The notes under the pieces: generated by a model | What the model saw: the letters and a program-made list of their open reading frames with translations, nothing else | What the model was told of the DNA's origin: nothing | The model's database searches: none | DNA from: Haemophilus haemolyticus | GTDB lineage: Bacteria; Pseudomonadota; Gammaproteobacteria; Enterobacterales; Pasteurellaceae | Reading direction: 5' to 3' | NCBI RefSeq assembly: GCF_003493605.1 | Contig: NZ_QQKA01000002.1 | Span: 1 to 64,000 of the forward strand | DNA length: 64,000 nucleotides | Made by a program: the position numbers and the translations under genes | Shown here: in pieces, positions 53,583 through 62,194 of the stretch | How the letters are laid out: each line of letters starts with the position of its first letter | Numbering within the stretch: position 1 is the first letter of the stretch

Positions 53583-54200
53583 TTACCTGTTTTCGACTTT
53601 CTCTACCAAAATATTTACTCTTCCAAGTATTTCATCAATTTTCTGATTAACTTCGCTACTTAAAAGCTGAATTGGCAAGTCATCTACTTCACCATATGCG
53701 CGTAATAATTTATACAGATCTATAAATTGTTCCTCTTCTATTGCTGATATAGAACCATTTTTCTTTGCTTTGAGCAGTTCCTCATAGTCGATATGATATT
53801 TACGTAACCTATTTTCAAAAACATCAACAGCCTGTTTGATTTTTTTTACAAATTCTTCTATATCATCTGCAGATAAAACATTTCTATCTTCAATCAAATT
53901 TATAATTACTAAATTCTCACGTATTGATTCTTCAGGGTAATTAGTTAATATTAAGCACGGTAAATCAGGGACTTTCGCATTTATGTAAGCAATTAATTCA
54001 GTTCCCAAAAACTTAAATTTATTGTTAAGTTTATAGTCTATAATAAAACATTTAATACCATTAGATAAAAGCCACTCTATCATTTCTGGCATTTCAGTAA
54101 TGCCATTTGGATATAGTAATTCAATATCTTTTCTTGCTAAACGTACTCGATAATCCTCATATGAATCTTGATCATCATCAATAAATCCTATTCTATACAT
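53583..54200 (-). CDS. Receiver-domain (CheY-like) protein without DNA-binding output
   Basis: A 205-aa protein. The N-terminal 120 residues have response-regulator hallmarks: an acidic cluster Asp8-Asp9-Asp10 (IGFIDDDQD), the phosphoacceptor Asp55 at the end of strand 3 (KCFIIDYKL) and Thr86 (LILTNYP). The usual Lys-Pro of strand 5 is not seen (DRNVLSADD instead), so its chemistry may differ. The C-terminal 85 residues are helical and charged and show no helix-turn-helix. An excellent ribosome site (GGAGGAC) precedes it, 15 bp from the GHKL gene. Likely partner of the H-box in that protein and link to the HNH nuclease. Confidence 0.82.
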   Translation of the reverse strand: MYRIGFIDDDQDSYEDYRVRLARKDIELLYPNGITEMPEMIEWLLSNGIKCFIIDYKLNNKFKFLGTELIAYINAKVPDLPCLILTNYPEESIRENLVIINLIEDRNVLSADDIEEFVKKIKQAVDVFENRLRKYHIDYEELLKAKKNGSISAIEEEQFIDLYKLLRAYGEVDDLPIQLLSSEVNQKIDEILGRVNILVEKVENR

Positions 54201-54215
54201 GTCAGTCCTCCACTT

Positions 54216-56501
54216 CTATTTCTTTATTAATTTTATAGTGGCATAGAATCCAGAAGTATATTTCGAATTATCGGATAAATCTATACTTCCATTATAGTCA
54301 GCAACAGTTCTATTTATAATCCACATCCCCATACCAGTGCCAATAGTTTCTCCCATTTCATTTCTTCTATCACTTTCCATAGGTTCTAATATTTTCCTTG
54401 GATTATTTTTATAGGCAAGAGATAACCCTCGTCCAGAATCGCTGTATTTGATAATAATTTCTTTTTCTAAGTCAGATACTACAATTTTTATACTCTTATT
54501 GTCTGAAAAATAGGATTCAAAAGAACTAACACTATTAGCAATCAGATTACTAAAAATGCTTTCAATATCATAAGGAAAACATTTTAATTGTATTTCTGAT
54601 CCTTGAAATTCTAAATCTATTGAAACGTTTTTAAGTGTTTCTTTCCATAACTTTACAGTCTGTGATATCAGAAGATTTAAATCTGTTTTTTTCATAGTTC
54701 TTTTATCACGTGTTACAGAACCTATTGTTACCTTGAACCATGAATTTAATGATTCTCTCATTACATTAGCTTCAGTTACATATTTTAACCCAGCTTGCAA
54801 GTCACTATCTAATTCCAAAGCTTCTTTAGCCATAACAATCTTTCTGCTTAGCTTATGAGTTATATCTTTAATTTCGTGGACATAAGTGTTAGTGACTATA
54901 CCCGTTGTAGCTAATGTTCTTAGCAATCTATTCTCATCTTCTAAGTTTCTAATAACTGTATCTTTATGATCTAAAACAATTTTAGCCTCTTCTGGATTTA
55001 TTGAGATTTTAGATAATTGTAGCTCTTGATTAAAATCCTTGCTATCACTTAAAAATTTCTTCTCTTCTCTTGCTGCTTTTGCTTCTTCTGCCTTCTTATT
55101 AATTTCATCTTGTATCCTTGCAGCTTCCATTATTTTATCATAGCGAGCATCTAACTTACGAAAAACATATTGTCTGTCTTTTTCAAATTCCTGAATCACA
55201 TTAATTAAAAATTCTTTTAACAATATGAATTCCTTTGTTTCTACAATACCTTCTCTGTTGGATTGATCTGGTAATGTAATATTCATACGAGAAATAAAAA
55301 TTGATCCAATTATTTGATCAGTATTAACACGCCATGCGCCTGTTTGGTGGGAAGGTGCAGCAGGGGATTTGTTTTTTCTACCCGCTATCAGTAGCCAATC
55401 ATAATCAGATGTTTTAGGTTCTCCATAAGGCCTCACCCTAAAACCATCTCTATATATTTTAATTCCTCCAAAAATATCGCTTTTAATATTACGATTATTA
55501 GATGTTTTGTAGAAATATCTTTCTGCATCTGTTTTGGAATAAGTCACCTTTTCAAAATACAAAACTCCAGAAAATTCTCCTATCGTATTTTTCAACTGCT
55601 CCCCACGTTTTGGTAACATCTGCGCAAAGTTTGTTTCTATACAAATACATTTTTCTTTAAAATACTGTTCATCTTCTGAGGTGAATTCAGCTTGTGTAAT
55701 TATTTCATCAAATCTATCTCCAAAGTCAAATTCATTTCTATGTATCTCAATATGAGTGTCTCCATCACTTAGAACATTAAATCTGATTTTATAATCATAA
55801 GAAAAAGCATTTGTAATATTTAATACCTCCGCATCTTCGGCAGAACTTTTTTCATCAAAAAAATATACTCGAAATTCATTTTTCATTTCATATGGTATTA
55901 ATGTTGTTAAATCGTCCTTGATTTTTTTTATAACATTATCATTCCATGAGTCTCTTAAAGAAGTTAACCTAAAAATAGTTCCCGTGTTTTTTAAGTTATT
56001 TAATATTATATTTTTTACTTCGTAATTTATAACTTCATCAAGAAACCCATCTATTGATAAAGTTGGTTCATATAAATCTGCTGTTACATCTGTAATATTA
56101 TCACTCTTTGAAAAATCCTCCCAATCAACCTTCCAAATTAACTTTCCTTCCGCAGAAACAGTAAACATTTCACATGTATCAGATATCCTATCTAAAGCAA
56201 ACCTTCCAATTCCTTTTGCTCCAGTTTGTACTCGACCTGATTTACTAATAAATTGTTTCTTTTTTGTCGATCTTCCAATAGTCATCCAATGTTTTATAAT
56301 GACATCCTTTGTCATACCGCAGCCATTGTCTGCGATATATAACGAATTAGTTGTTTTTTCATAATACAAGACACAAATCGTAGCATCTGCATCATATGTG
56401 TTTTTAACTAATTCAATTATGGCACCGTTTAATTTTGATACATTTTCTCGTCCTATTAAACGAGCTGTATAAGCATCTACATTGAATGATATCTTCGCCA
56501 T
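54216..56501 (-). CDS. Double-GHKL ATPase: MORC/HSP90-like N-domain with histidine-kinase-like C-domain
   Basis: 761 aa with two Bergerat folds. The first (about 5-130) has the N-box Glu30/Asn34 (GAIIELVKNTYDADA), DNGCGM (Asp58, Gly60, Gly62) and TGAKGIGRFA (93-102), as in MutL/MORC/HSP90. A beta-rich middle region with YRDGFRVRPYG (350-360) and NREGIVET follows. Next is a coiled coil (430-530), an H-box-like helix VHEIKDITHKL with His542, and a second, kinase-type fold: NLIANSVSSF (652-661), DSGRGLS (688-694), ILEPM and GTGMGMW (721-727). No membrane segment, so it is cytosolic. SD AAGGGAAA. Probable sensor/switch of the island system; the ligand is unknown. Confidence 0.87.
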   Translation of the reverse strand: MAKISFNVDAYTARLIGRENVSKLNGAIIELVKNTYDADATICVLYYEKTTNSLYIADNGCGMTKDVIIKHWMTIGRSTKKKQFISKSGRVQTGAKGIGRFALDRISDTCEMFTVSAEGKLIWKVDWEDFSKSDNITDVTADLYEPTLSIDGFLDEVINYEVKNIILNNLKNTGTIFRLTSLRDSWNDNVIKKIKDDLTTLIPYEMKNEFRVYFFDEKSSAEDAEVLNITNAFSYDYKIRFNVLSDGDTHIEIHRNEFDFGDRFDEIITQAEFTSEDEQYFKEKCICIETNFAQMLPKRGEQLKNTIGEFSGVLYFEKVTYSKTDAERYFYKTSNNRNIKSDIFGGIKIYRDGFRVRPYGEPKTSDYDWLLIAGRKNKSPAAPSHQTGAWRVNTDQIIGSIFISRMNITLPDQSNREGIVETKEFILLKEFLINVIQEFEKDRQYVFRKLDARYDKIMEAARIQDEINKKAEEAKAAREEKKFLSDSKDFNQELQLSKISINPEEAKIVLDHKDTVIRNLEDENRLLRTLATTGIVTNTYVHEIKDITHKLSRKIVMAKEALELDSDLQAGLKYVTEANVMRESLNSWFKVTIGSVTRDKRTMKKTDLNLLISQTVKLWKETLKNVSIDLEFQGSEIQLKCFPYDIESIFSNLIANSVSSFESYFSDNKSIKIVVSDLEKEIIIKYSDSGRGLSLAYKNNPRKILEPMESDRRNEMGETIGTGMGMWIINRTVADYNGSIDLSDNSKYTSGFYATIKLIKK

Positions 56502-56515
56502 GGTTATTTCCCTTC

Positions 56516-57943
56516 CTAATCCAAAGTATATTCAAAATTCATAACATCTCTTGCTGTAATCCTCATTGTTGTTCCACTAGCATTAATCCCTATATCATAA
56601 ACATAATTTAAAAAATCATCACTTTTCAAAATCTTTTCTGCAATTTCTAATGACAAATCTCCTTTTTGATATATACATATCCCAGAATATGGAACTTGAT
56701 TTCGAGAAATGTGATGTATTTTAACTTCTTCTGTTATCAAAGTAGATAACAATAACTTTTCTTGATTAAGACGACTTAATGCCTGTGATCTTCCAAACTC
56801 AAACCATTTTGCATTTTCATCTTTATCACGCTTATTTAATTTTTCAATAAAAAATTTTAAATAGCTGTATGCTCCTGGAAATTCTTGTATAAACCCTAAT
56901 TCCTCATAACGCAATATATTATTATCTCTATAAGAATATGGAAAAATCAAAAATTCTTTTCGGCCATACTGTAATGATCGTGGGCTAACAGCCTCTCTTA
57001 ATATCGTTTTTTCAATTTTATATCCATTAACCAATATATATTCATCACACTCTTCATATTTTTTTAGTATAAATACTTCATTTAATAACGTGGCAATAGG
57101 ACACATCGCATTAAAATCATCACCAAATTTTCTTTTCTTGTTTTCTTTAGCAACTTCTTTTTTTCTGAAAATCCACTTATGCGTTAAATTATTTTTATGC
57201 ATTTTTATTTCTCGCTTTTTCACCTTATCTACATATCGGATATCGTTATTGTGCTGTGTACCATTACAAATAATAATAGCAGACGAAGTTAATTTATTTT
57301 CAAATAGTTTTTCTGTTGTATAATCAACTATTACTGATAAATAAGGTAACATAAAAACGCGCAATCTATCTGCAAATCTATTCTTAAAAATGTTATTAGG
57401 AATCAGATAAGCCAATTTACCATCATCTGCTAATGCTTTAATAGATCTTTCAATAAAAGCATAATAATAGTCTGGTTTCCCTTCTGAACAAACTGTAAAA
57501 TTTTTTTTAATAAAAGATCTTGTAGTTTTATTCAGATCTGAATATGTTATATACGGCGGATTTCCAATAATAAAGTCAAATTTTTCACTAATAAAGCTTT
57601 TCAAAAAATCATTCTGAACAATATTCCATTTAACATAATCAATGTTATATTTTTGTGCTACCTTATTTAAATTATCTATACAATTTGTTTTGTGTTTTTC
57701 ATCTATTTCATTTCCATATATATCATTTTCCAATCCATAGATTATCTTATTTTTAGTAAAATTTTGTTTTAAGCAATCTACTATATATCTATCAACAATT
57801 TCAACGAGAAAAGCTCCATCACCACAAGAATTTTCTAGGACCTTTTTCCCATATAGCTTTTCTATATATCCAGCTTGATTTAATATCTCAATGACAATAT
57901 TGCGAGGAGTAAATACCTGACATTCAACATTAATACTTTCCAT
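56516..57943 (-). CDS. Adenine-N6 DNA methyltransferase (Eco57I/TaqI-type)
   Basis: 475 aa from the ATG at 57943, which has AAGGAGAG nine bases upstream; an in-frame ATG seven codons earlier lacks one. Motif X-like QVFTPRNIVIEIL (9-21), motif I LENSCGDGAFLVEI (36-49) for SAM and the catalytic NPPY (128-131, IGNPPYITY) place it in the gamma class of adenine methylases. The C-terminal half (about 200-475) looks like a target-recognition domain (SLQYGRKEFLIFPY, GRSQALSRLNQEKLLLS). There is no fused nuclease. The recognition site is unknown. First of four genes with gaps of 5-15 bp; it begins 53 bp after the chimeric rlmD. Confidence 0.9.
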   Translation of the reverse strand: MESINVECQVFTPRNIVIEILNQAGYIEKLYGKKVLENSCGDGAFLVEIVDRYIVDCLKQNFTKNKIIYGLENDIYGNEIDEKHKTNCIDNLNKVAQKYNIDYVKWNIVQNDFLKSFISEKFDFIIGNPPYITYSDLNKTTRSFIKKNFTVCSEGKPDYYYAFIERSIKALADDGKLAYLIPNNIFKNRFADRLRVFMLPYLSVIVDYTTEKLFENKLTSSAIIICNGTQHNNDIRYVDKVKKREIKMHKNNLTHKWIFRKKEVAKENKKRKFGDDFNAMCPIATLLNEVFILKKYEECDEYILVNGYKIEKTILREAVSPRSLQYGRKEFLIFPYSYRDNNILRYEELGFIQEFPGAYSYLKFFIEKLNKRDKDENAKWFEFGRSQALSRLNQEKLLLSTLITEEVKIHHISRNQVPYSGICIYQKGDLSLEIAEKILKSDDFLNYVYDIGINASGTTMRITARDVMNFEYTLD

Positions 57944-57996
57944 ACATTCACTCTCCTTTACCATATAATTTTTAACTTGAATTAGTATCTTTTCTA

Positions 57997-59589
57997 TTAG
58001 ATCATCTTAAAATGCCTTAAAGCATCCATGATAGCTTCCTCTTTTTCCGGTGTGCATTGTGGAATAACTTGTTTCTCTTTTTTTGATTTATTATAATGCT
58101 CCCTTAATTCAATACCACATTTCTTTTTAATCTGTGCAATATAGAGTGTCGAAACCTTTAAATTGAATTTTTCCAATATATATTCTTTGATTTGTGCATA
58201 AGTATCCTTGCTTTCAGCACTTGTCAAATCAAGCTCATCCAGCTTAATTTCAACATCTATATGCTTATCGACATCGAGTTTGGACAATAGTACTACCGTC
58301 TCCAAATGCCCCGTATGAGGGAACATATCTATCACCGCACTTTTTTCAATCTTGTAGCCAAAATCACGTAAAATCTCCGCATCGCGCACTAATGTTGCGG
58401 GATTACAAGACACATATAAAATTTTCTCTGCTTTTAACTCGCACAAAGCATTTAACGCGAAAGCTGCGCCACTGCGTGGAGGATCAAGCAAAATTTTATT
58501 AAACGACTGACGCGCCCAAGGTTGTTCAACAAAGGATTGGTCAAGATCCGCTTGGAAAAATGAAATATTCTTGATTTGGTTTCTTACGGCATTTTGCTCC
58601 GCTTTTTGTACCATTTCAAAAACACCTTCAATTCCTACCGCACTTTTTACGCGTTTGGCAAGAGGAAGCGTAAAATTTCCCATGCCGCAAAATAAATCCA
58701 ATACACAATCCTGTTGGCTCAATTCAAGCCAATCCAACGCAGTATTGACCATACGTTCATTTAATACACGATTTATTTGAATAAAATCACGAATATCAAA
58801 ATGTAATTTTATGCCATCAGAAAATTGATAATAAGGTGCATCGCCATAGATTTGTTCAATGCCTTCATCGCTTTGTAAAAACAGCATTAACTTTTCTTGT
58901 TCAGCAAATTTGAGCAATAAAGTGCGGTCAATTTCTGCAAGATTTTTCGTATAACGTAACAACATTGCAACGCCATTATCGGCCGCCACAAGTTCAATAT
59001 GCCCAAGCTGTTTCGGCGCAGAGAATTGTTCTAAAAGTGCGGTTAATTTAGGTAGTAAATAATTAATTGCAGGTTCTGCCACTTCGCAAGATTGAACGGT
59101 AATTAAATCATTGGTATTTTTCTGACGAAAGCCCATTTCGACTTGTTTTGTGTTTGGATTAAACCATAAACTCAAACGCACACGACGACGATATGCCCAA
59201 GCGTCGCCACAAATCATAGGTTGAAATGAAATCGGCTCTGACTGTAACTTACTTAATCGCTTAAACAATGCGGATTCTTTCGCTTTCCTCTGCATTTCAA
59301 TCGGAATATGCTGCCCTTGGCAACCACCACAACGCATAAAGTGAGCACATTTTGGTGCTAAACGTTCAGGGCTTTTTATTAGCCATTTTTTTGCCATAGC
59401 ATGCCCATATTGGCGTTTATCTTCCAGAATACGACATTCCACTTTTTCGTGCGGAAGTGCATTTTCAATAAACCAAGTTTTACCATTAATTTTCGCCACG
59501 CCTAAGCCTTGATAATCTAAATCGAGAATATCAGCCGTAATGGTTTGAACATTTTTTGTTTTTTGCTTTGGGGTATAAAGAAGAATCAT
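57997..59589 (-). CDS. rlmD: 23S rRNA (uracil-1939-C5)-methyltransferase RlmD with a foreign C-terminal extension
   Basis: Residues 1-430 are an ordinary RlmD: a TRAM domain (1-70), 4Fe-4S cysteines (CAHFMRCGGC and QSCEV), SAM site VLDLFCGMGNFTLPLA, LLDPPRSGA and the catalytic Cys in YVSCNPATL, ending at FPHTGHLE. The family normally stops a few residues later. Here residues 431-530 continue as TVVLLSKLDVDKHIDVEI and on to PQCTPEKEEAIMDALRHF. This is a small domain I recall from methyltransferases of Firmicutes and their mobile elements. The join is at 58301-58304. Catalysis is probably kept because the new tail follows the complete core. Confidence 0.92.
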   Translation of the reverse strand: MILLYTPKQKTKNVQTITADILDLDYQGLGVAKINGKTWFIENALPHEKVECRILEDKRQYGHAMAKKWLIKSPERLAPKCAHFMRCGGCQGQHIPIEMQRKAKESALFKRLSKLQSEPISFQPMICGDAWAYRRRVRLSLWFNPNTKQVEMGFRQKNTNDLITVQSCEVAEPAINYLLPKLTALLEQFSAPKQLGHIELVAADNGVAMLLRYTKNLAEIDRTLLLKFAEQEKLMLFLQSDEGIEQIYGDAPYYQFSDGIKLHFDIRDFIQINRVLNERMVNTALDWLELSQQDCVLDLFCGMGNFTLPLAKRVKSAVGIEGVFEMVQKAEQNAVRNQIKNISFFQADLDQSFVEQPWARQSFNKILLDPPRSGAAFALNALCELKAEKILYVSCNPATLVRDAEILRDFGYKIEKSAVIDMFPHTGHLETVVLLSKLDVDKHIDVEIKLDELDLTSAESKDTYAQIKEYILEKFNLKVSTLYIAQIKKKCGIELREHYNKSKKEKQVIPQCTPEKEEAIMDALRHFKMI

Positions 59590-60299
59590 TATTTTAAAAG
59601 TAAAATATTTTGAGTGAATAACTCTCGGCTTTTTAATGGTTTATCGCCAAGATAAGGTTTCAGTGCAATACGAGTAAAACGTTTTGCTGCTTGACGTACC
59701 GCATCATCAGAAAAATCAAGGGCTTCAAAGGCTAACAAATCTCTGCCGTAAAAAGTGAGATTATCTTTCACTAAAGACGCGATGAAACCTTTTTCCTCAC
59801 GATAACGATATGTCATTGAGAAATCCACTGGCTCGCCAGACCCCGCACAATGCAGAAAATCCACGCCGTAACCGAGGATTTGTAAAAGTTGAAATTCAAA
59901 AAGACGCAACGTTGGCTCAACGTTAGTTTCCGTTGCCAAGCCCGTTAAGCATTTTAAATAATGTTGAAATAGCGCAGGATTTGGCGTTTCAGACTCAATA
60001 ACACGAGTGAGTAATTCATTTACATAAAAGCCACTATAAAGGGCGATTTGTTGTAAAGGCAATGTAATTGCGGCGGATTCAGCTTTGGTAAGGGTTTTTA
60101 ATGCGTTTTTTCCCGTCCAACGCAACAATAAAGGTGTGAAAGGTTGCAAGACCGACTTCCAAGATGAACGCTTTGCACGAGCCCCTTTTGCAATGACTGT
60201 TAAACGTCCACTTTCTTCAGTGAATAAATCCACCAATAAACTCGTTTCACTGTAAGGGCGGCGATGCAAAACAAAACCACGTTGAAGTTCGCTTTGCAC
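59589..60299 (-). CDS. recO: DNA repair protein RecO
   Basis: Helps load RecA on gapped DNA with RecR. 236 aa: an N-terminal OB fold ([38 protein letters not shown]) and a helical C-terminal part with [12 protein letters not shown] at the position of the zinc-site region of other RecO proteins, of which most cysteines are lost, as in other gammaproteobacteria. It overlaps the rlmD start by one base and follows oapB by 2 bp. Confidence 0.95.
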   Translation of the reverse strand: MQSELQRGFVLHRRPYSETSLLVDLFTEESGRLTVIAKGARAKRSSWKSVLQPFTPLLLRWTGKNALKTLTKAESAAITLPLQQIALYSGFYVNELLTRVIESETPNPALFQHYLKCLTGLATETNVEPTLRLFEFQLLQILGYGVDFLHCAGSGEPVDFSMTYRYREEKGFIASLVKDNLTFYGRDLLAFEALDFSDDAVRQAAKRFTRIALKPYLGDKPLKSRELFTQNILLLK

Positions 60300-60301
60300 G
60301 A

Positions 60302-60706
60302 TTATTGTCCAGATAAGCGTTCACTTGTTTGTGACACACATTGCACCGCTAAAATTTCGCCAAGATTTGTTTTTAGCGTACTAAAATCGTCACGCTCTTG
60401 CCACATCCAACGAATATTGGCGTAATTTTTACCACGTTCAGAAATCATTAAGGTTAGTTTTTCTGATACGCCTTGAAAAGTGACAGTGACATAATGCAAA
60501 TTTTTTTTGTATTTTTTATGCGTAGCGTGTACAACACGAACAACTTTATCATCTTGACATAAATATCGGTCAGCTTCGCCTTTTTGTAAGGCTTTATCCA
60601 CTTTTTCTACTTGCATTTTTTGCGTTTGGGTGGGTGTCACACTCGCATTTTGTGTACAGCCAGACAGCAAAAGTGCGGTAAAAATAAGAGGTATTTTTTT
60701 CAACAT
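60302..60706 (-). CDS. oapB: Opacity-associated lipoprotein OapB
   Basis: A 134-aa protein that in H. influenzae accompanies OapA and is needed for the opaque colony phenotype. [17 protein letters not shown] is a lipoprotein signal with lipobox L-S-G-C. The mature part ([47 protein letters not shown]) looks like the small beta-barrel of MliC-type lysozyme inhibitors, which is my inference. Cys pairs could form disulfides. It is followed at 2 bp by recO. A terminator-like hairpin lies between oapA and oapB. Confidence 0.85.
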   Translation of the reverse strand: MLKKIPLIFTALLLSGCTQNASVTPTQTQKMQVEKVDKALQKGEADRYLCQDDKVVRVVHATHKKYKKNLHYVTVTFQGVSEKLTLMISERGKNYANIRWMWQERDDFSTLKTNLGEILAVQCVSQTSERLSGQ

Positions 60707-60740
60707 AAATCCTACCTTGAGAAAAGAACTTAAAAAGAAA

Positions 60741-60762
60741 AAAGGCGATTACTCGCCCAAAA
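60741..60762 (-). terminator. Terminator-like hairpin between oapA and oapB
   Basis: On the minus strand GGCGA, GTAA, TCGCC (60757-60744) followed by TTTTTTC. It would reduce readthrough from oapA into oapB-recO-rlmD. Confidence 0.65.
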
Positions 60763-60764
60763 AA

Positions 60765-62096
60765 TTATTTTTTATATTGATAAGAACCATCAGATTGACG
60801 AACAAAACGCGCGCCATTGGATAAACGCATTTCATTTACTCGCCCTTGATTATTCACAGATACCGTTACTTTATCGCCAGATTTAAAGCTACTTAAAACG
60901 TTTCCCGCCCCTGCCGCTTTGCTCATTGCGTTTACATCGGAAATATTAAGTTGATTATCACGGAAGACTTGCATCAGTGAAACACCTTTCGGCACAGTTA
61001 ATGTTTTTGCAGCAAGGCGAGAAGCTGTAGATTTACTCACAGGTTTTGCATCAACGATTTGAACTTTCTTTTCTTTTTTAACTTGAACAGGTTTGGCTTC
61101 AACAATCGGTGCTTTTCCTGCGGTTTTAGCGACGCTTTGTTCCGTTGCTTTTGATGGAGCCTGTGCTTTCTCCGCCATTTTCACTTCTTTTTTCGCGGTA
61201 TCTTTATGCACAACTTGTGGCTCTACCGCTTTTTTCATCGGCTGAACAGGCACAGTTGGTTTTGGCTGTTCTGTTTGCGTTTGTGCAGGTTGCATTTGAG
61301 GTTGTTCCGCTTGAGCTGCTTGCATAGGCATAACAGATGCCGCAGCTATTTCATTTGGCATTTGAATTGGAGCTTGAACAACATTTTGTTGCATTGGCGT
61401 ATTTTCTACTAATGGGTTTTGAGCAGTCGTATTATTCGCCGATTCCTCTGCTTTTGGTGCATTTTCAGGTTGGTTAGCTTGCTCTGCTGCCATCTGATTT
61501 TGTGCAAGAGGATTATCTAAAATCGTGGTTTCCACTGGCTGACTTTGATCTAACGATTGGAACTGCACAGGAATTTCATTACTGTTAGATTGAGTGAAAG
61601 ACTCAACGGTGTCAGAACTTGGTTTTAATGCGAAGAAAATAATCAATAAAATAACCAACACAAAAATAGCCATAAACAAACGACGATGTTTTGCTGGCAA
61701 TACTTGTAATACTTTCCATTTTTCTGGTTGGGCTAAAGTGGGTTTTTCAGCCTTTTCGACGATTTCATCAGCGTTATTTTCAGCACTGATTTCTTCATCA
61801 ACAACAGAAATATTTTCTTCTGTGGAAGAAGTTTGAAGAACTGGCTCTTGTTCCGTTCTCAATGTTTCGCTAGAAATAAAAGGTGTGCTTTCTTGAGCAG
61901 GAGTATGCCCAAAAGTGGGTTCTTTACGTTGCTGAAAGTTAGTTTGCACGTGATTTTTTTTGGCAAATAACCCTTTTGCTTTACCTAAAATTGACGAACT
62001 TGGCTGAATTGTTTTCTTTGGTGTAATTGGCTCTTGATTAAGCCCTAAATCTAATTCATTTTGAGATGATTGTTCATTTTTATCCATAGAATTCAC
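60765..62096 (-). CDS. oapA: Opacity-associated protein OapA
   Basis: A cell-envelope protein of 443 aa promoting colony opacity and attachment in H. influenzae. A GTG start at 62096 has AGGGG seven bases upstream; ATG 62087 is an alternative. An N-terminal charged cytoplasmic region, one membrane helix (about 144-162, HRRLFMAIFVLVILLIIFFAL), a long Gln/Pro/Ala-rich linker (170-350) that could span the periplasm, and a C-terminal LysM-like OapA domain (GVSLMQVFRDNQLNISDVNAM, VTVSVNNQGRVNEMRLSNG) for glycan binding. Confidence 0.92.
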   Translation of the reverse strand: MNSMDKNEQSSQNELDLGLNQEPITPKKTIQPSSSILGKAKGLFAKKNHVQTNFQQRKEPTFGHTPAQESTPFISSETLRTEQEPVLQTSSTEENISVVDEEISAENNADEIVEKAEKPTLAQPEKWKVLQVLPAKHRRLFMAIFVLVILLIIFFALKPSSDTVESFTQSNSNEIPVQFQSLDQSQPVETTILDNPLAQNQMAAEQANQPENAPKAEESANNTTAQNPLVENTPMQQNVVQAPIQMPNEIAAASVMPMQAAQAEQPQMQPAQTQTEQPKPTVPVQPMKKAVEPQVVHKDTAKKEVKMAEKAQAPSKATEQSVAKTAGKAPIVEAKPVQVKKEKKVQIVDAKPVSKSTASRLAAKTLTVPKGVSLMQVFRDNQLNISDVNAMSKAAGAGNVLSSFKSGDKVTVSVNNQGRVNEMRLSNGARFVRQSDGSYQYKK

Positions 62097-62194
62097 TGGA
62101 TTGCCCCTGATGCTTGTTCTTATTCATATTAATTAGCCACAAAATTGAGAAGCCCAAAAGTGCGGCGAGAAAATTAGGCGTATTTTATCGGATC

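Larger units (their letters stand above)
52881..58304 (-). mobile_element. 5.4-kb genomic island inserted in the 3' end of rlmD
   Basis: Bounded by the tetranucleotide TCCA (TGGA on the coding strand) at 52881-52884 and 58301-58304. It is visibly more A/T rich than its neighbours, and I saw no uptake signals between 52.9 and 58.3 kb. From right to left it supplies a new 94-residue tail to rlmD, then the methyltransferase, GHKL protein, receiver protein and HNH nuclease. No integrase, transposase or conjugation gene is present, so it was either mobilised in trans or has lost its recombinase. The minimal 4-bp core is what large serine recombinases typically leave, which is an inference. Confidence 0.75.

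Noticed and set aside
52881-58304. Prophage or integrative conjugative element
   Set aside because: No phage structural, replication, integrase or conjugation genes are present; only four cargo-like genes and the two junctions.
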